Positions 1 through 9,298 of a stretch of 64,000 bases of DNA are shown here, piece after piece (within the stretch, counting starts at the first letter, position 1; each line of letters begins with the position of its first letter). The position numbers and the translations under genes are program-made. The notes under the pieces were generated by a model. It made no database searches. It was not told where the DNA came from and saw only the letters and a program-made list of their open reading frames with translations. This DNA is from Bicyclus anynana (taxonomy: Eukaryota > Arthropoda > Insecta > Lepidoptera > Nymphalidae), in NCBI RefSeq assembly GCF_947172395.1, contig NC_069093.1, forward strand, positions 8,653,561 to 8,717,560, written 5' to 3'.

Positions 1-448
1 AACCCTACACGCAACGTTCATAAGTGCGTGACTCCACTCTCGTAATGACGTGAGGTAATTCTCTGGCATTCTAGGGTTTTATTTTGGTTACAGTTCGATT
101 TGTTATGTGAATCATAACCATCACATAAAAATCAACATTTTTTAAATCCACTTTTGAAGCTTCTGCTAAAAATATTGTAATAGTTGGGGAAATCATCATC
201 GGCGAAGAAATTGTACGTTTTTACGTTACGTTAAAAAAACATGTATCAACAAACTATCTGAAAATTACGTGCACTTCTGTTTGGTTATTAGCACAAACAA
301 ACCGGCAAACAGACTATTATTTTTGTAAGCCAAACATTTAATAATAGAAAGTTTCAAAAGTAAAAATATCTACCTTAAGTTTCACAATTTTAGTAGGATA
401 ATACAAGATAGTAAACTAATTTAAGTTTTGTTTTTTACTTATGCAAAA
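1..448. other. AT-rich stretch without a gene
   Basis: No credible reading frame or RNA gene is seen. The first 80 bases start with AACCCT and close with AGGGTTT, an inverted pair that looks like the ends or end-fragment of a repeat. The remainder is simple AT-rich sequence. Confidence 0.5.
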
Positions 449-589
449 CTAGCTGACGCCGCGCGGTTATGGCCTTCCTTAATAAATGGGCTATCTAACA
501 CTGAAAGAATTTTTCAAATCGGATCAGTAGTGCCTGAGATTAGCGCGTTCAATTAAACAAACAAACTCTTCAGCTTTATAATATACAGA
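449..589 (-). mobile_element. HEL: short Helitron-like element, internally deleted
   Basis: Read on the - strand it begins TCTGTATATTATAAAGCTGA, carries the TTTGTTTG and ATAGCCCATTTAT blocks of the family, and ends CGCGCGGCGTCAGCTAG. Helitrons begin TC, end CTRR after a GC hairpin and insert between A and T, which fits here (CTAG followed by T). At 141 bp it lacks the 'tataggctat' to 'cctacggg' part of fuller copies, so it is a non-coding deletion derivative. Confidence 0.7.
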
Positions 590-1074
590 TACTTTGATAT
601 TACTAAAATTCTTTGTATCCTGTCCCTTTACCTATATATTTTGCATTCACGTGTCTGAGATTAATTTGCGCAAAAGTGGCACATGAGATTTATATGAATT
701 TGATTCGAATACTGAAAAATGCTTTCGTAAAAATTGAAATCTGATGGAAAAAAAACAACGCTTCAGTGTAAACGGACGTCGGCGGGAGACAAAAGCCCAT
801 TAAAATATCGACTACCTCAGCGGCTACCTTTCGGCGATTGTGCCCAACGTTTGCCCTTATAAATGTTGCATGATATTGTTTGCATTCGTATCGGACAGAC
901 GGTCGTTCGCCCTGATAGACAATGAGCCTGCGCTAGCCACACGTACCTCATTTTAGAAAGGCAGAAAGTTCCTCGACTATATATTTTTAATATTGCATAG
1001 CTTTTATCGCGGGCTTTGAGCGCGGCGACCGAATCCAGAAATTCCGTAACGAAAATAAACCTAACACCCCCACC
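590..1074. other. non-repetitive stretch upstream of a promoter-like repeat
   Basis: No gene is seen. GC content rises between about 760 and 1060 relative to its surroundings, and a TATA-like run (TATATATTTTT) lies near 980. This could be the upstream part of a promoter centred on 1129, but no transcript evidence is available. Confidence 0.3.
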
Positions 1075-1180
1075 TCGATTGGCACAGCGGTGCGGCGTTG
1101 AAAGCCGTGCATCGTCTAAAGTCGTTTCAGTTCGGCAGACTTCGGCACGGTGTTTATGTGCGTGCGACTAGACGTATGCG
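1075..1180 (+). repeat. promoter-like dispersed repeat, copy 1
   Basis: A GC-rich block of about 100 bp whose core GTCGTTTCAGTTCGGCAG and downstream TGTGCGTGCGA recur in reverse orientation at 50545-50655 with roughly 80% identity by eye. TCAGT at 1127-1131 matches the arthropod initiator. It may be the 5' end of a retroelement with an internal promoter, or a conserved host promoter. No coding is apparent. Confidence 0.55.
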
Positions 1181-1330
1181 TGTAGACTAGCTGCAAATAT
1201 TTATAATTGCATAAGTTGATAAAGAATGATATGCAAGAGCTTTACCGAGGCAGTCCCCGAGTGCCACGCGTATTTGTTTTTTAATCTTTCGTCTCGACTG
1301 CAATCTCATCTAATGAAAAATTCTTTGAGT

Positions 1331-1609
1331 TTTAGGATAGCCCATTTATCGAGGAAGGTTATAGGCTGTATATTATTACGCTAAGACCAATATCAACGGA
1401 GCACCAATGTAGAAAGATTCAAAATCGGGGGATTTTTTCTTATTGAGAGTTTACGCTGCCTGCGCTGCGCAAAACGGTTAAAGTTTCGCAAAAATCATGT
1501 ATAACAGAATAATTTTTCCCCTTTAAAAGTTCTAAAAAAGGTCCGCGACAGTTCCCGCAATTTGTGGAAAACTGCAATCCACGCGGACGACGTCGTGAGC
1601 GTCTGCTAG
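1331..1609 (+). mobile_element. HEL 3' part, longer variant
   Basis: Begins at the family block GGATAGCCCATTTATCGAGG and runs through a segment with AATCGGGGGATTTTTTC to a terminal ACGCGGACGACG...GTCTGCTAG. The 5' TC end is missing, so this is a truncated copy of a longer relative of the short HEL elements. No reading frame survives. Confidence 0.65.
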
Positions 1610-2387
1610 TTAAAATATACGCTTTATTCTTGGACTGATTGATGGTCTTGACCCTTGAAAGATATTAACTTCCTAAGCCACAGTCCAAACTTCACAATTG
1701 GCTTGTAATGAGGTAAGTCTGACTATCGCAGGCCCTCTGTCCATGATATCCGTTTAATATGATAATCCGCATGCAAACAAGCGGCGGATTGCCCGACTAA
1801 ATTATTTATGCATCCCACCCTGCGGTTGATGGCTCCACTTCAGGGGCTTGACTTTTATCGAACCCTAGAGTTTAGGGACAGGTGAGCTGCAAACTCTGTG
1901 AATTACGTATGAGCGTTACAAGGTAAGGGATTTTTAAAAATCTATTTACCTACTTTGTTGTACTACCTACTCGTAACTTAAAGGAGATGGTCATCTCTTG
2001 TACCCCGTATCATTAAAATTTATTAAAATCTAAATAGGTGAATAAATAAAAAGAAATAAATAAAATTAAAACCCATGTTTTTGAGTTATAACTAGATGGC
2101 GCCCATAAAGCAATTATGACATGACAATTGACAGCAAACGTCAAAACGACTACTGTATTGAAAAACGTCATCAATCCGCCATTATTAGCCATATTAGTGT
2201 TGCATTTCTTGGGAGAGAATGAATATAATTTCGAAAGAATTAAATTAAATTCGTAGAATTGTATGATCAAAAATAGTTTAAAAATATATTTTCAGTTATT
2301 TCCGACAGGGTACAATGACTGATCCTGGGCTGTATATAATTTTGGACTTTACTTACCAACATTAAATCATGACATATATTAACGTTT
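1610..2387. other. stretch with one small repeat, no gene
   Basis: Bases 1706-1748 carry a small dispersed repeat (AATGAGGTAAGTCTG then GCAGGCCCTCTG) seen again near 20455 and 23158. Its AG|GTAAGT looks like a splice donor but is part of the repeat. An isolated AAG|GTAAGG lies at about 1917-1924. No exon can be supported. Confidence 0.45.
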
Positions 2388-2452
2388 GAAAAGTGCTTGT
2401 AAATTAAGTCTAATTAAAACAAATGAATTTTAAATTTGAATTTGTTGGTTTG
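2388..2452 (+). mobile_element. retroelement 3' tail fragment
   Basis: AAAAGTGCTTGTAAATTAAG followed by an A/T-rich tail matches the same kind of tail at 48700-48785 (AAAAGTGCTTGTAAACTGAG). It is a degraded 3' end of a LINE or SINE without coding sequence. Confidence 0.45.
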
Positions 2453-2463
2453 TACGAAATTAA

Positions 2464-2730
2464 TTTTTGACGTGACAACGCCTTATAATTCGATGGAGCC
2501 GGCTGCACACTCGAAAAAAGATGACGTCATGCGTCATTCCCTCGCTCAAGGGTTACCAACTTTTTTTATTAGAAATAAAGTATATTCTGATCTATGAAGA
2601 TTATTAAACAGTATTTTAGAAAAACGAACATTTTCTTTTGAAAAATACAACCATTGCATCAGTATTTGCTTATGACGTTGTCACGTTCAACTATAGTCAG
2701 TAAACCGACTTTACAGACAACCGATTTTTT
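2464..2730 (+). mobile_element. MITE-CRE copy 1
   Basis: About 265 bp, starting TTTTTGACGTGACAACG and ending ACAGACAACCGATTTTTT. The two GACGTGACAACG-type blocks near the ends are inverted to each other. The core holds TGACGTCA at 2522-2529, a perfect CRE/ATF palindrome kept in every copy that spans it. There is no reading frame, so movement must depend on another element's enzyme. Confidence 0.75.
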
Positions 2731-3312
2731 ATAAGTAAAGTACACAGTGCTTATAGCATTTGGTGTTTATTTTTGGTTTAAAATTAATATTGTGCCAATT
2801 CATGTTTCTGGATATGTCACACGTAGGTAAGCCTAGTTAGAAAACGAATAAAAAATTACCTAATTTATCACATCACATAAACATCTTATCACAACAAGAT
2901 CAAAAACAACTAATATTCGCATCAAATATTCCAAATATCGTTTTGTGTTACACAAAGGCGTGTACTTATTCGACTTTTGTTCATAAAGTGACACAAACGG
3001 AGCGTCCCGACCGCACTATAACACAGGGATGTTTTCCCGTAAATCGGGACACCTGGCTCCGCGGGGTAAGGCCAAACTTTTCACAAATAAAACCTCGAAT
3101 AAATCATGTACAACGTTTTCCCAAGCCTGCATACGTAACGGAGCGAGTGACCGACCACATTCAAGGCTCAACTTTGCATTTATTATTTCGGTGCTCGGCT
3201 TAAGGCAAATGTGGGTACAAAATACGCTGCATGCGATATTATAAATTGGTGTGCGCTTTAATCAGATACGACTTACAGTTGCAAATAAAGGCGCTTGTGT
3301 ATTGTACTTGAA
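2731..3312. other. moderate-GC unique stretch, unrecognised
   Basis: Bases 2990-3240 are less AT-rich than their surroundings and contain two overlapping + frames, one starting at a true ATG (3029, 71 codons). I recognise no protein family in either and see no splice signals, so I do not call a gene. The rest holds nothing identifiable. Confidence 0.3.
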
Positions 3313-3405
3313 AATGTAATATTATAAAGGCGAAACTTTGTGTGTGTGAGTGTGCTGTGTTTGTTACTCTTTCACGGCACAACTACTGAACTGATTTAGG
3401 ACTTA
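3313..3405 (+). mobile_element. Helitron-like 5' fragment
   Basis: TAATATTATAAAGGCGAAAC followed by a GT-rich run and TTTGTTACTCTTTCACGGC resembles the 5' part of a HEL subfamily also present at 49487-49840. No 3' CTAG end follows, so it is a fragment. Confidence 0.5.
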
Positions 3406-3426
3406 ATTTGATACGGTGGTCAAAAT

Positions 3427-3621
3427 GGGGGGTCACCATTCCAGCACCTTGGGACCTCAACGTCCATCGGCTCTTCAACTATGTGGCCTGCCCATTGCCA
3501 CTTCAGCTTCGCGACTCGCTGAGCTATATCAGTGACTTTGGTTCGTCTGCGGATCTCCTCATTTCTGATTCGATCACGCAGAGAAGCTCCTAACATAGCT
3601 CGCTCCATCGCCCGCTGAGTG
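3427..3621 (-). pseudogene. RTE-3p: C-terminal end of a LINE reverse transcriptase, degraded
   Basis: The - strand encodes RNEEIRRRTKVTDIAQR and LKWQWAGH, the C-terminal stretch of a lepidopteran endonuclease-reverse transcriptase of non-LTR (RTE-like) retrotransposons. Just after LKWQWAGH the family reading is lost by frameshift, so this is a dead, 5'-truncated copy. Related fragments lie at 8070, 11776, 32743, 36594 and 62776, all on the - strand. Confidence 0.75.
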
Positions 3622-3828
3622 ATTATACAGTGGATTAATTCATAGGATTTATGTACTTTTTGTCTATCAGGTCGGTTTCAAGTTTCAAGGTTCATTCACG
3701 AAAAACGGAAACGCAAGTTTCCACAAGTAAATAATAAAATATTACGACATTAGAAAAAATATTTTAGTAGCAAACAAGTGTGTTTAGATCGACTGTCTAA
3801 AAAGGTGTATGTTGCCCCACGCCTAAAA
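3622..3828. other. no feature seen
   Basis: AT-rich, with no repeat of the named families and no credible frame. Confidence 0.4.
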
Positions 3829-3945
3829 GTGAAAGGTGCGCAACCGAGGAGAAGCAGGCCGCGGCGTGCTCGCCCGTACCCATGTGCACGCTGTTGGCGG
3901 CAGCGCACGGTGAAAGGTGCGCAGAATAGGTTGCGCACAAAAAAC
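3829..3945. repeat. small GC-rich island with a direct repeat
   Basis: GTGAAAGGTGCGCA occurs twice, at about 3829 and 3909, flanking a CpG-rich segment of some 65 bp. A further GCGCAC follows. It could be a degraded element end or a small regulatory island. Frames on both strands are open only because stop codons are rare at this base composition. Confidence 0.4.
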
Positions 3946-4343
3946 GTAACGCTGTCATTCGTTAATCGAATTTTACTGCCCATATTTTTTATACCGGGGG
4001 CTATGTATGAAAAATTGATTCTTAGGGAGTAAACTCCAATAAATTATAATTGAAAATAACTAAATTGCCCGTGCAATTTAGTTATTAGCTAGCGATTCAA
4101 GGCGCAAATAACAATATTAATGTAGTTACATATCTGATTACCTACAGCGACCTACTTCGCTCACTGAATATCAATTTAAATGGATCGAAGAGTGAACACG
4201 TGCTTCTGGACGTGATGAGAGAGTGTTTTGTAAGATTATTACAATAAAACGAAGTGCATTTTCATGGTAATTATCTTCTATCATAATAAGTACCTACCTA
4301 CATATTGACTCTATGGAATTTGTTGCTGTATCGCCTAATGCAC
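3946..4343. other. no feature seen
   Basis: AT-rich stretch. Nothing recognised on either strand. Confidence 0.4.
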
Positions 4344-4469
4344 GCCATTGACGGTCAATTATTCTCTCGTTTCTGCAGCACCCACGACTATAACTGATCG
4401 TGTATTGGTCGCTGCGTGCATGACGGCTCGACTTATGAAACGTCTTGAGAATGATTGACCGTCAATGGC
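4344..4469. mobile_element. 126-bp miniature inverted-repeat element
   Basis: GCCATTGACGGTCAATTATT opens the element and its reverse complement closes it, with one mismatch in the outer 23 bp and pairing extending to about 30 bp per arm. The centre of about 65 bp has no frame. No target duplication was found, so assignment to a transposon superfamily is open. Confidence 0.55.
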
Positions 4470-5041
4470 TGACTTACTTCCATTTGAATTATGATTTTAA
4501 GTCATGTCAGTCAATTAAGTATTAGAATGGGCCTGCTTCCTAAATAGGAGGGGACGGGGGAAGTTGAACCCACTATGCTTCAATATTGGTTAGGCTTGAT
4601 CCGTTGTCACATATGCTGACATAAGGAGGCTGTTCGTTATTTACTTGAACCATTAAAATCTGCAAACAAACATTAATAAATAGAGATATTTTCTCCCGTT
4701 CTCGAGTGTCAGTTACCAAAATAAAATCTACACAATCAATTAATCAATCTGCCTTATTTCTGCAAAATTATCATGCAGTACCTACTCGACCTGGTTTTTA
4801 AGAAACTACTGGTTATTGTATTGAAATTCCTTTTCATAATAAAGGGCCGCGGCGTTGTATAAAACCAGTGAACCTAGGTATATCCCCGTATAAAAGTATA
4901 TGGAGATGATAATATGAGGTATAAATGAGTGTCTAGTTAAACAATTGGCTTAGTAAAATTATATAAGTAAATGCCGGATGGTTGGGGTAGGTCTGGGCCG
5001 GGGATGGCCATGCCCTTTTTAAAAGAAACTTTATTAATAAA
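4470..5041. other. no feature seen
   Basis: AT-rich sequence with a short G-rich patch at 4540-4560. No repeat family member or exon recognised. Confidence 0.4.
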
Positions 5042-5524
5042 CTAGCGGACGCCCGCGACTTCGTCTGCGTGAAACCCTACTACTACGCCTACCCCTACCC
5101 TGCCCTATTCCTACCCTACACCTACCTTACCCCTACCCTACCCCTACCCTACCCCTATCCTACTACCCCTATGGTAGGGACCATGCGACGGCGACGGAAG
5201 CTCAAAAAATTTAGTAACTTCTCCCGTTTTCTTAACATTTTCCCTCACTGCTCTGCTCCTATTGAACGTAGCGTGATGAAAAGTATACTGTAACCTGCCC
5301 AGGAGTATGAAGAATAATTGTACCAAATTTCGTTGAAATCTGTCGAGTAGTTTTTGTTTCTATAAAGAACATACAGACAGACAGACAGACAGATAGACAA
5401 AAATTTTACTGATTGCATTTTTGGCATCAGTATCGACCACTAATCACTCCCTGATCGTTATTTTGGAAATATATTGCATGTACAGAATTGACCTCTCTAC
5501 AGATTTATTATAAGTACATATAGA
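5042..5524 (-). mobile_element. HEL-G copy 1 with C-rich array on the + strand
   Basis: The - strand ends ...GGGCGTCCGCTAG at 5042, as expected for a Helitron-like 3' end, and starts near TCTATATGTACTTATAATAA. Just inside the 3' end lies a CCCTA-type minisatellite (about 5075-5172 on the + strand, hence GGGTA on the element's own strand). The rest includes a GACA microsatellite (5371-5394). This copy preserves the site occupied by a SINE-B in HEL-G at 56843. Confidence 0.65.
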
Positions 5525-5677
5525 TCATTTCCTGTCGACAGTAAGAGGCGTCGCAAAGAATAATAAACATCGATCAATATCCATTGCCAAGTCTCCTGCA
5601 GTCCAACGGACTTACAATCAAATTACGACGAACATTATTTCATTAAGACGTACCTACCGTCTAAACGGCTCCGGGAT

Positions 5678-5799
5678 GATGCATCCGGCTGACCAGATTC
5701 AATTACTCTGGAATTGATTACCGTCCGTGTAAGCTGTGGTTTCCATCTTCGCCCGTAGGTATGAGCACACTCGTAATACAGATTGATTTTAGGACAAAC
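5678..5799 (+). repeat. dispersed repeat X, copy 1
   Basis: CTGACCAGATTCAATT, GGAATTGATTACC and TTCCATCTTC occur in the same order at 9001-9108. The element is unnamed and non-coding, and its boundaries are approximate. Confidence 0.5.
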
Positions 5800-5970
5800 A
5801 CTACAACAGTTTGCATCGTGCCGCGTTGCAAGAACCAGCTCATGACTAAGGGCCCCGTATGTGAAACTAGTCGGGCATACTCCGACCTTATATCACGTGA
5901 GTTTTAGCCGTGTTTCATAATCAATTATTATGAACAACACTTACGATAGTTTAAATTTGCGCTGCGTTTT

Positions 5971-6212
5971 GGTGGATTTACAGAACAGAGGTCTTGGGTT
6001 TCGATTCCCAGCTGAGCCGATTGAGGTTTTCTTAATTGGTCCAGGTCTGGCTGGTAGGAAGCTCCGGCCGTGGCTTAGCTAAACGGCAAAGACGTACCGC
6101 CAAGTATTTTAGCGTTCCGGTACGATGTTCTGTAGAAACCGAAAGAGGTGTGGATTTTCATCCTCCTCCTAACATTTTTGCCCGCTTCCATCTTAGATTG
6201 CATCATCACTAA
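5971..6212 (+). mobile_element. SINE-B, A-box part missing
   Basis: Starts inside the tRNA-like head at GGTGGATTTACAGAACAGAG, keeps a B-box-like GGTTTCGATTCCC, and runs through GACGTACCGCCAAG and the TTCCATCTTAGATTGCATCA block. The A box and the A-rich tail are absent, so it cannot be an active RNA polymerase III unit. Confidence 0.75.
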
Positions 6213-6234
6213 AAAAACAGACCGACATTAAAAT

Positions 6235-6295
6235 GTACGCGAGAGAGATTATAAGGGTTCCGTTTTTGTACTACGTACGTTCGGAACCCTAAAAA
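6235..6295 (+). repeat. end fragment of a GGGTTCCG element
   Basis: TAAGGGTTCCGTTTTTGTAC and the inverted CGGAACCCTAAAA form a short terminal block also echoed in the tandem array at 27815-28808 (AAGGGTTCCTTTTTCCGT). Only the end of the element is present. Confidence 0.4.
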
Positions 6296-6365
6296 ACACA
6301 AAAAATAGTCAAAATCATTTACAAAATCGGTTCAGTAGATCCTTAGATTACCCCCAACAATTATC

Positions 6366-6453
6366 AAGTACCTAGGTAGTCTTTACGGTTATACCTCAAG
6401 TAGGTAGTCTTTACGACTATACCTCAAGTAGGTATTCTTAACGACTACGACTA
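6366..6453. repeat. three-unit tandem repeat of about 28-31 bp
   Basis: AAGTAGGTAGTCTTTACGAC and TATACCTC repeat three times with drift (units at about 6366, 6398 and 6426). A local minisatellite without an apparent link to the neighbouring elements. Confidence 0.6.
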
Positions 6454-6829
6454 ACTTGTAGATGAAAAGGAATACTGGTCATAATAAAAATATAATGTAA
6501 TTTTTTTCAAGTACTTTATATTCTGTTCTGCTGAATTGTACATGACACTTTAGCTTACAATTACATCAAAATTGATCTGTATTTCTTGCCTAACCGGTAA
6601 CCAGAGGACATTTAGAAAATCACACCAGTATCTTAATCAGTTATTTCTTCTAATTTCACTGATAAGTGTTTCATCAATTTCTATTTAGTTTATCATTTCC
6701 ATGATACGCTTGGGACGTCACGACAACGATCACTAGAATGGACTCATTGCGTCAAATTGGAATCGATTACAGTCTGTATAATGGACAAAGAGTCTGTTAT
6801 GGCCAGACCTCTCTCAATTTATAAAAACA
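6454..6829. other. no feature seen
   Basis: AT-rich. No family member or exon recognised. Confidence 0.4.
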
Positions 6830-6840
6830 GAAAGTTTCTG

Positions 6841-7096
6841 GAGCCGTGATAGCCCAATAAGACCTTTGCCTCCGATTTCGAAGGGTGTGGTTTCGAATCC
6901 GGTCCGGGGCATGCACCTCCAATTTTTCAGTTGTGTGCATTTTAAAAAATTAAATATCACGTGTCTCAAACGGTGAAGGAAAATCATCGTGAGGAAACTT
7001 GCATACCAGACGATTTTCTTAATTCTCTGCGTGTGTGAAGAAGAAGAAGAAGAAGACCCGAGCTCAGCAGTGAGCCGAATATGGGTTGATAATGAT
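6841..7096 (+). mobile_element. SINE-A with 11-bp target duplication and internal GAA expansion
   Basis: GAAAGTTTCTG flanks the element at 6830-6840 and 7097-7107, so both ends are intact. The head has a decayed A box (TAGCCCAATAA) and a B box GGTTTCGAATCC. About 60 bp of the body, from GTGTGAAG to the segment before CTCAGCAGTGAGCCG, is replaced by a run of GAA units, an internal deletion joined to microsatellite growth. It is transcriptionally doubtful because the A box has drifted. Confidence 0.85.
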
Positions 7097-7188
7097 GAAA
7101 GTTTCTGAAAACCGAACAAGTGGTAGTAAGACTTAAACTCAAACAATAATTAATTGTACTTGTTCATCATAAATCGCAAACTACACAA

Positions 7189-7245
7189 CTAAAAAAAATA
7201 TTTTTTTATTATTTACAACTTAGCCCTTGACTACAATCTCACTTT
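7189..7245 (-). mobile_element. SINE-B 3' end fragment
   Basis: TTTACAACTTAGCCCTTGAC and TACAATCTCAC are the reverse complement of the SINE-B 3' end. Only about 55 bp remain. Confidence 0.55.
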
Positions 7246-7690
7246 TAATTAATCTGTTTAAACTTGTGCAAATGGAGCCCTATTCATACAATGCCACATA
7301 GCAAGGTAACTCAATTCAAAAGGACTGTCCTTCCTAGCTCAGTGTTTTGTACTTGGATGGTTGAGGGTCTTAACCATTGACTCCGCATCTGAAAACAACC
7401 ACGGTCTAAGTTCCACAGCTGCTTACGTAGGTATCTACGGTAAGCAGTACACCCTTTGTGTAGTGTGTTAAGTGTTATTATCCTACAATATGATGATATC
7501 GTTCATGACTTGTCAGTCAAACCCTACACATTGGCTTCATCGTCTGAAGTGTGCCCGGACGTGACTGACAGAAATATGTTAGGAAACTCCGGTCGCACGA
7601 CTCGCAGTGTACGTCTCCATTACTGTTGTACTGGTAGACATAAGAAAACTTCGGTCTGGACTTCTTTAAGTGGCGTTTTGCGTGGTGGTG
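7246..7690. other. no feature seen
   Basis: A frame of 87 codons runs from a GTG at 7456 to 7719 but has no recognisable domain and no splice or start context, so I leave it unannotated. Confidence 0.35.
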
Positions 7691-7735
7691 TTCAAAACGC
7701 CTTTGTCAAAGATCTTTGAGTAAAGGCGTTTTAGA
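7691..7735. repeat. imperfect palindrome
   Basis: TTCAAAACGCCTTTGTCAAA is followed almost at once by its near reverse complement, TTTGAGTAAAGGCGTTTT. Arms are about 20 bp with no loop to speak of. Confidence 0.5.
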
Positions 7736-7777
7736 ACTTTGATCCTTTTGTAAGAGCATGGGCTGACAATTATTACT

Positions 7778-7893
7778 CAGAGCGTGTGCAAAATTTCATC
7801 CTAATCGAAGACCAGAAAGTGGGTCAAATTAAGATTGCAAGATTTTTTTACATACATATTTACAAGTGAAGCTAAGTGTGTAAAAAGGGGAAG
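7778..7893 (+). repeat. dispersed repeat W, single unit
   Basis: AGAGCGTGTGCAAAATTTCA, TCCTAATCGAAGACC and AAGTGAAGCTAA are shared with the tandem array at 9299-9752 and, on the other strand, with 25163-25393. Non-coding. Confidence 0.6.
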
Positions 7894-8069
7894 ATCAGGC
7901 TGCCACATGCTGTAATTATAAGCCTTGGTTTATATCATCGCACGTACATCTAGTACGGATTAATTTCAAGGATAAAGCGTGCGTGTATCAACCGAGCCAC
8001 GATCGTTAGCGCCTTATAGGTGGGCTTAGTAACAATCAATAGGAGATTATTGTGTCACTCACTAATTCA

Positions 8070-8277
8070 TCATCATATCAGTCGATGGACGTCCACTGCA
8101 GGACTTAGGCCTTTTGTAGGGACTTCCAAACATCACAATACTGAGCCACCTGCATCCAGCGAATGCCTGTGACTCGCTTGATGTCGTCAGTCCACCTGGT
8201 GGAGGGTTGATCAACACTGCGCTTTCTAGTGCGGGGTCACCAGTCCATCACTTTGGGACCTCAACGTCCATCGGCTT
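8070..8277 (-). pseudogene. RTE-3p fragment
   Basis: Reverse complement of the extreme 3' end of the RTE-like LINE, with family blocks GATGGACGTCCACTGCAGGA, CTGCATCCAGCGAATGCC and ACACTGCGCTTTCTAGTGCG on the + strand. The coding part covers only the last codons of the reverse transcriptase and is frameshifted. Confidence 0.7.
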
Positions 8278-8649
8278 TTACTAATTAACTCGAGTTAAAA
8301 CGTCTTGAACTAATATATTAGTTGCAATGTCTATTGTTTTAGTATGAATCTATTTGTACTGAAATCCAACGAAGTTATACAAACGTAGATACATGAAAAG
8401 CAATAACGAATATAGATTTAAACTTCGATTTATCTAAGAACCTAAAAAGAGACTAAATGAAATTAAGCCAATTGGATGCCTTTATTCGCCTCAAATTCAA
8501 CGCGCTAGTGTCATATGTAATAGTATCAAATCATCCCATAGTGATCGTTACAAAGTCAAACATCATCACCCTAAACATACCAATCAGAATTGGAGCGTAT
8601 TGGGTCTTAGCTCCATGTCACCTCTCCTACGTCATGTCATCATAAATCA
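8278..8649. other. no feature seen
   Basis: AT-rich. A 62-codon frame at 8457 has a true ATG but nothing recognisable. Confidence 0.35.
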
Positions 8650-8925
8650 TCATTATCAACTTTTCCTCACTGCTGAGCTCGAGTCTCATCTCAGAATGAG
8701 AGTGGTTAGGCCAACAGTCCACTACGCCGGTCCAATGGATTGGCAGACGCAGAGAATTCAGAAAATTCTTTGCTATACAGGTTTCCTCACGATGTTTTTC
8801 CTTCACCGTTTGAGACACTTAATTAATTTCTCAATATTCACACAACTGAAAAGTTGGAGACGCATGCCCCGGACCGGATTCTAACCCACACCCTCCGGAA
8901 TATGAGGCAGAGGTCATATCACTGG
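8650..8925 (-). mobile_element. SINE-A, near full length
   Basis: The - strand holds the family body with CTCAAACGGTGAAGGAAAAA, a degraded B box (GGTTAGAATCC) and a damaged A box (a base is missing at CACTGGCCC on the + strand). A 3' tail near 8650 is short. Confidence 0.75.
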
Positions 8926-9000
8926 CCCTGTGGTTGGCCTTAAAATAGACTGATAAATAAATAAATAGTATGTAGCTCAAGTATATCACTGTACAGACCA

Positions 9001-9108
9001 GCCTCGGGTTGTTCCGCCTGACCAGACTCAATTTGCGGAATTGATTACCAACTAAGCCGCAAATTCCATCTTCATATGTACTCCCAAGTTGGATTAATTT
9101 TAGGAATC
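9001..9108 (+). repeat. dispersed repeat X, copy 2
   Basis: CTGACCAGACTCAATTTGCG, GGAATTGATTACC and GGATTAATTTTAGGA align with copy 1 at 5678-5799 in the same order and orientation. Confidence 0.5.
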
Positions 9109-9298
9109 TATGAGCGAAGACTGCAGTATCGTGTTTTGAGTAAAAACTCCGTATTTTTCTTGCAATATTTACAAATATTGGATTAAAGTCACGTGACTAC
9201 TTTTTTTCGTATTCCTAACAGCAATACCTTTTATTTGATATCCATATCATGGGGATGGATTTCAAACAGCCAGTTCGCCATCCGATGAGGAGGATCCG

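Noticed and set aside
1706..1720. Splice donor AG|GTAAGT upstream of the coding exon
   Set aside because: The motif is part of a small dispersed repeat present again at about 23158, so it is not evidence of an exon.
5075..5172. Possible interstitial telomere (CCCTA-rich tract, likewise 34062, 56881 and 59291)
   Set aside because: Units are GGGTA/GGGGTA rather than the insect TTAGG, and each tract lies inside a Helitron-like element.
6841..6915. tRNA gene, because of A- and B-box-like motifs (and at all other SINE heads)
   Set aside because: The boxes belong to SINE-A, SINE-B or SINE-C heads. No cloverleaf with an acceptor stem closes, and the body and tail of the SINE follow.
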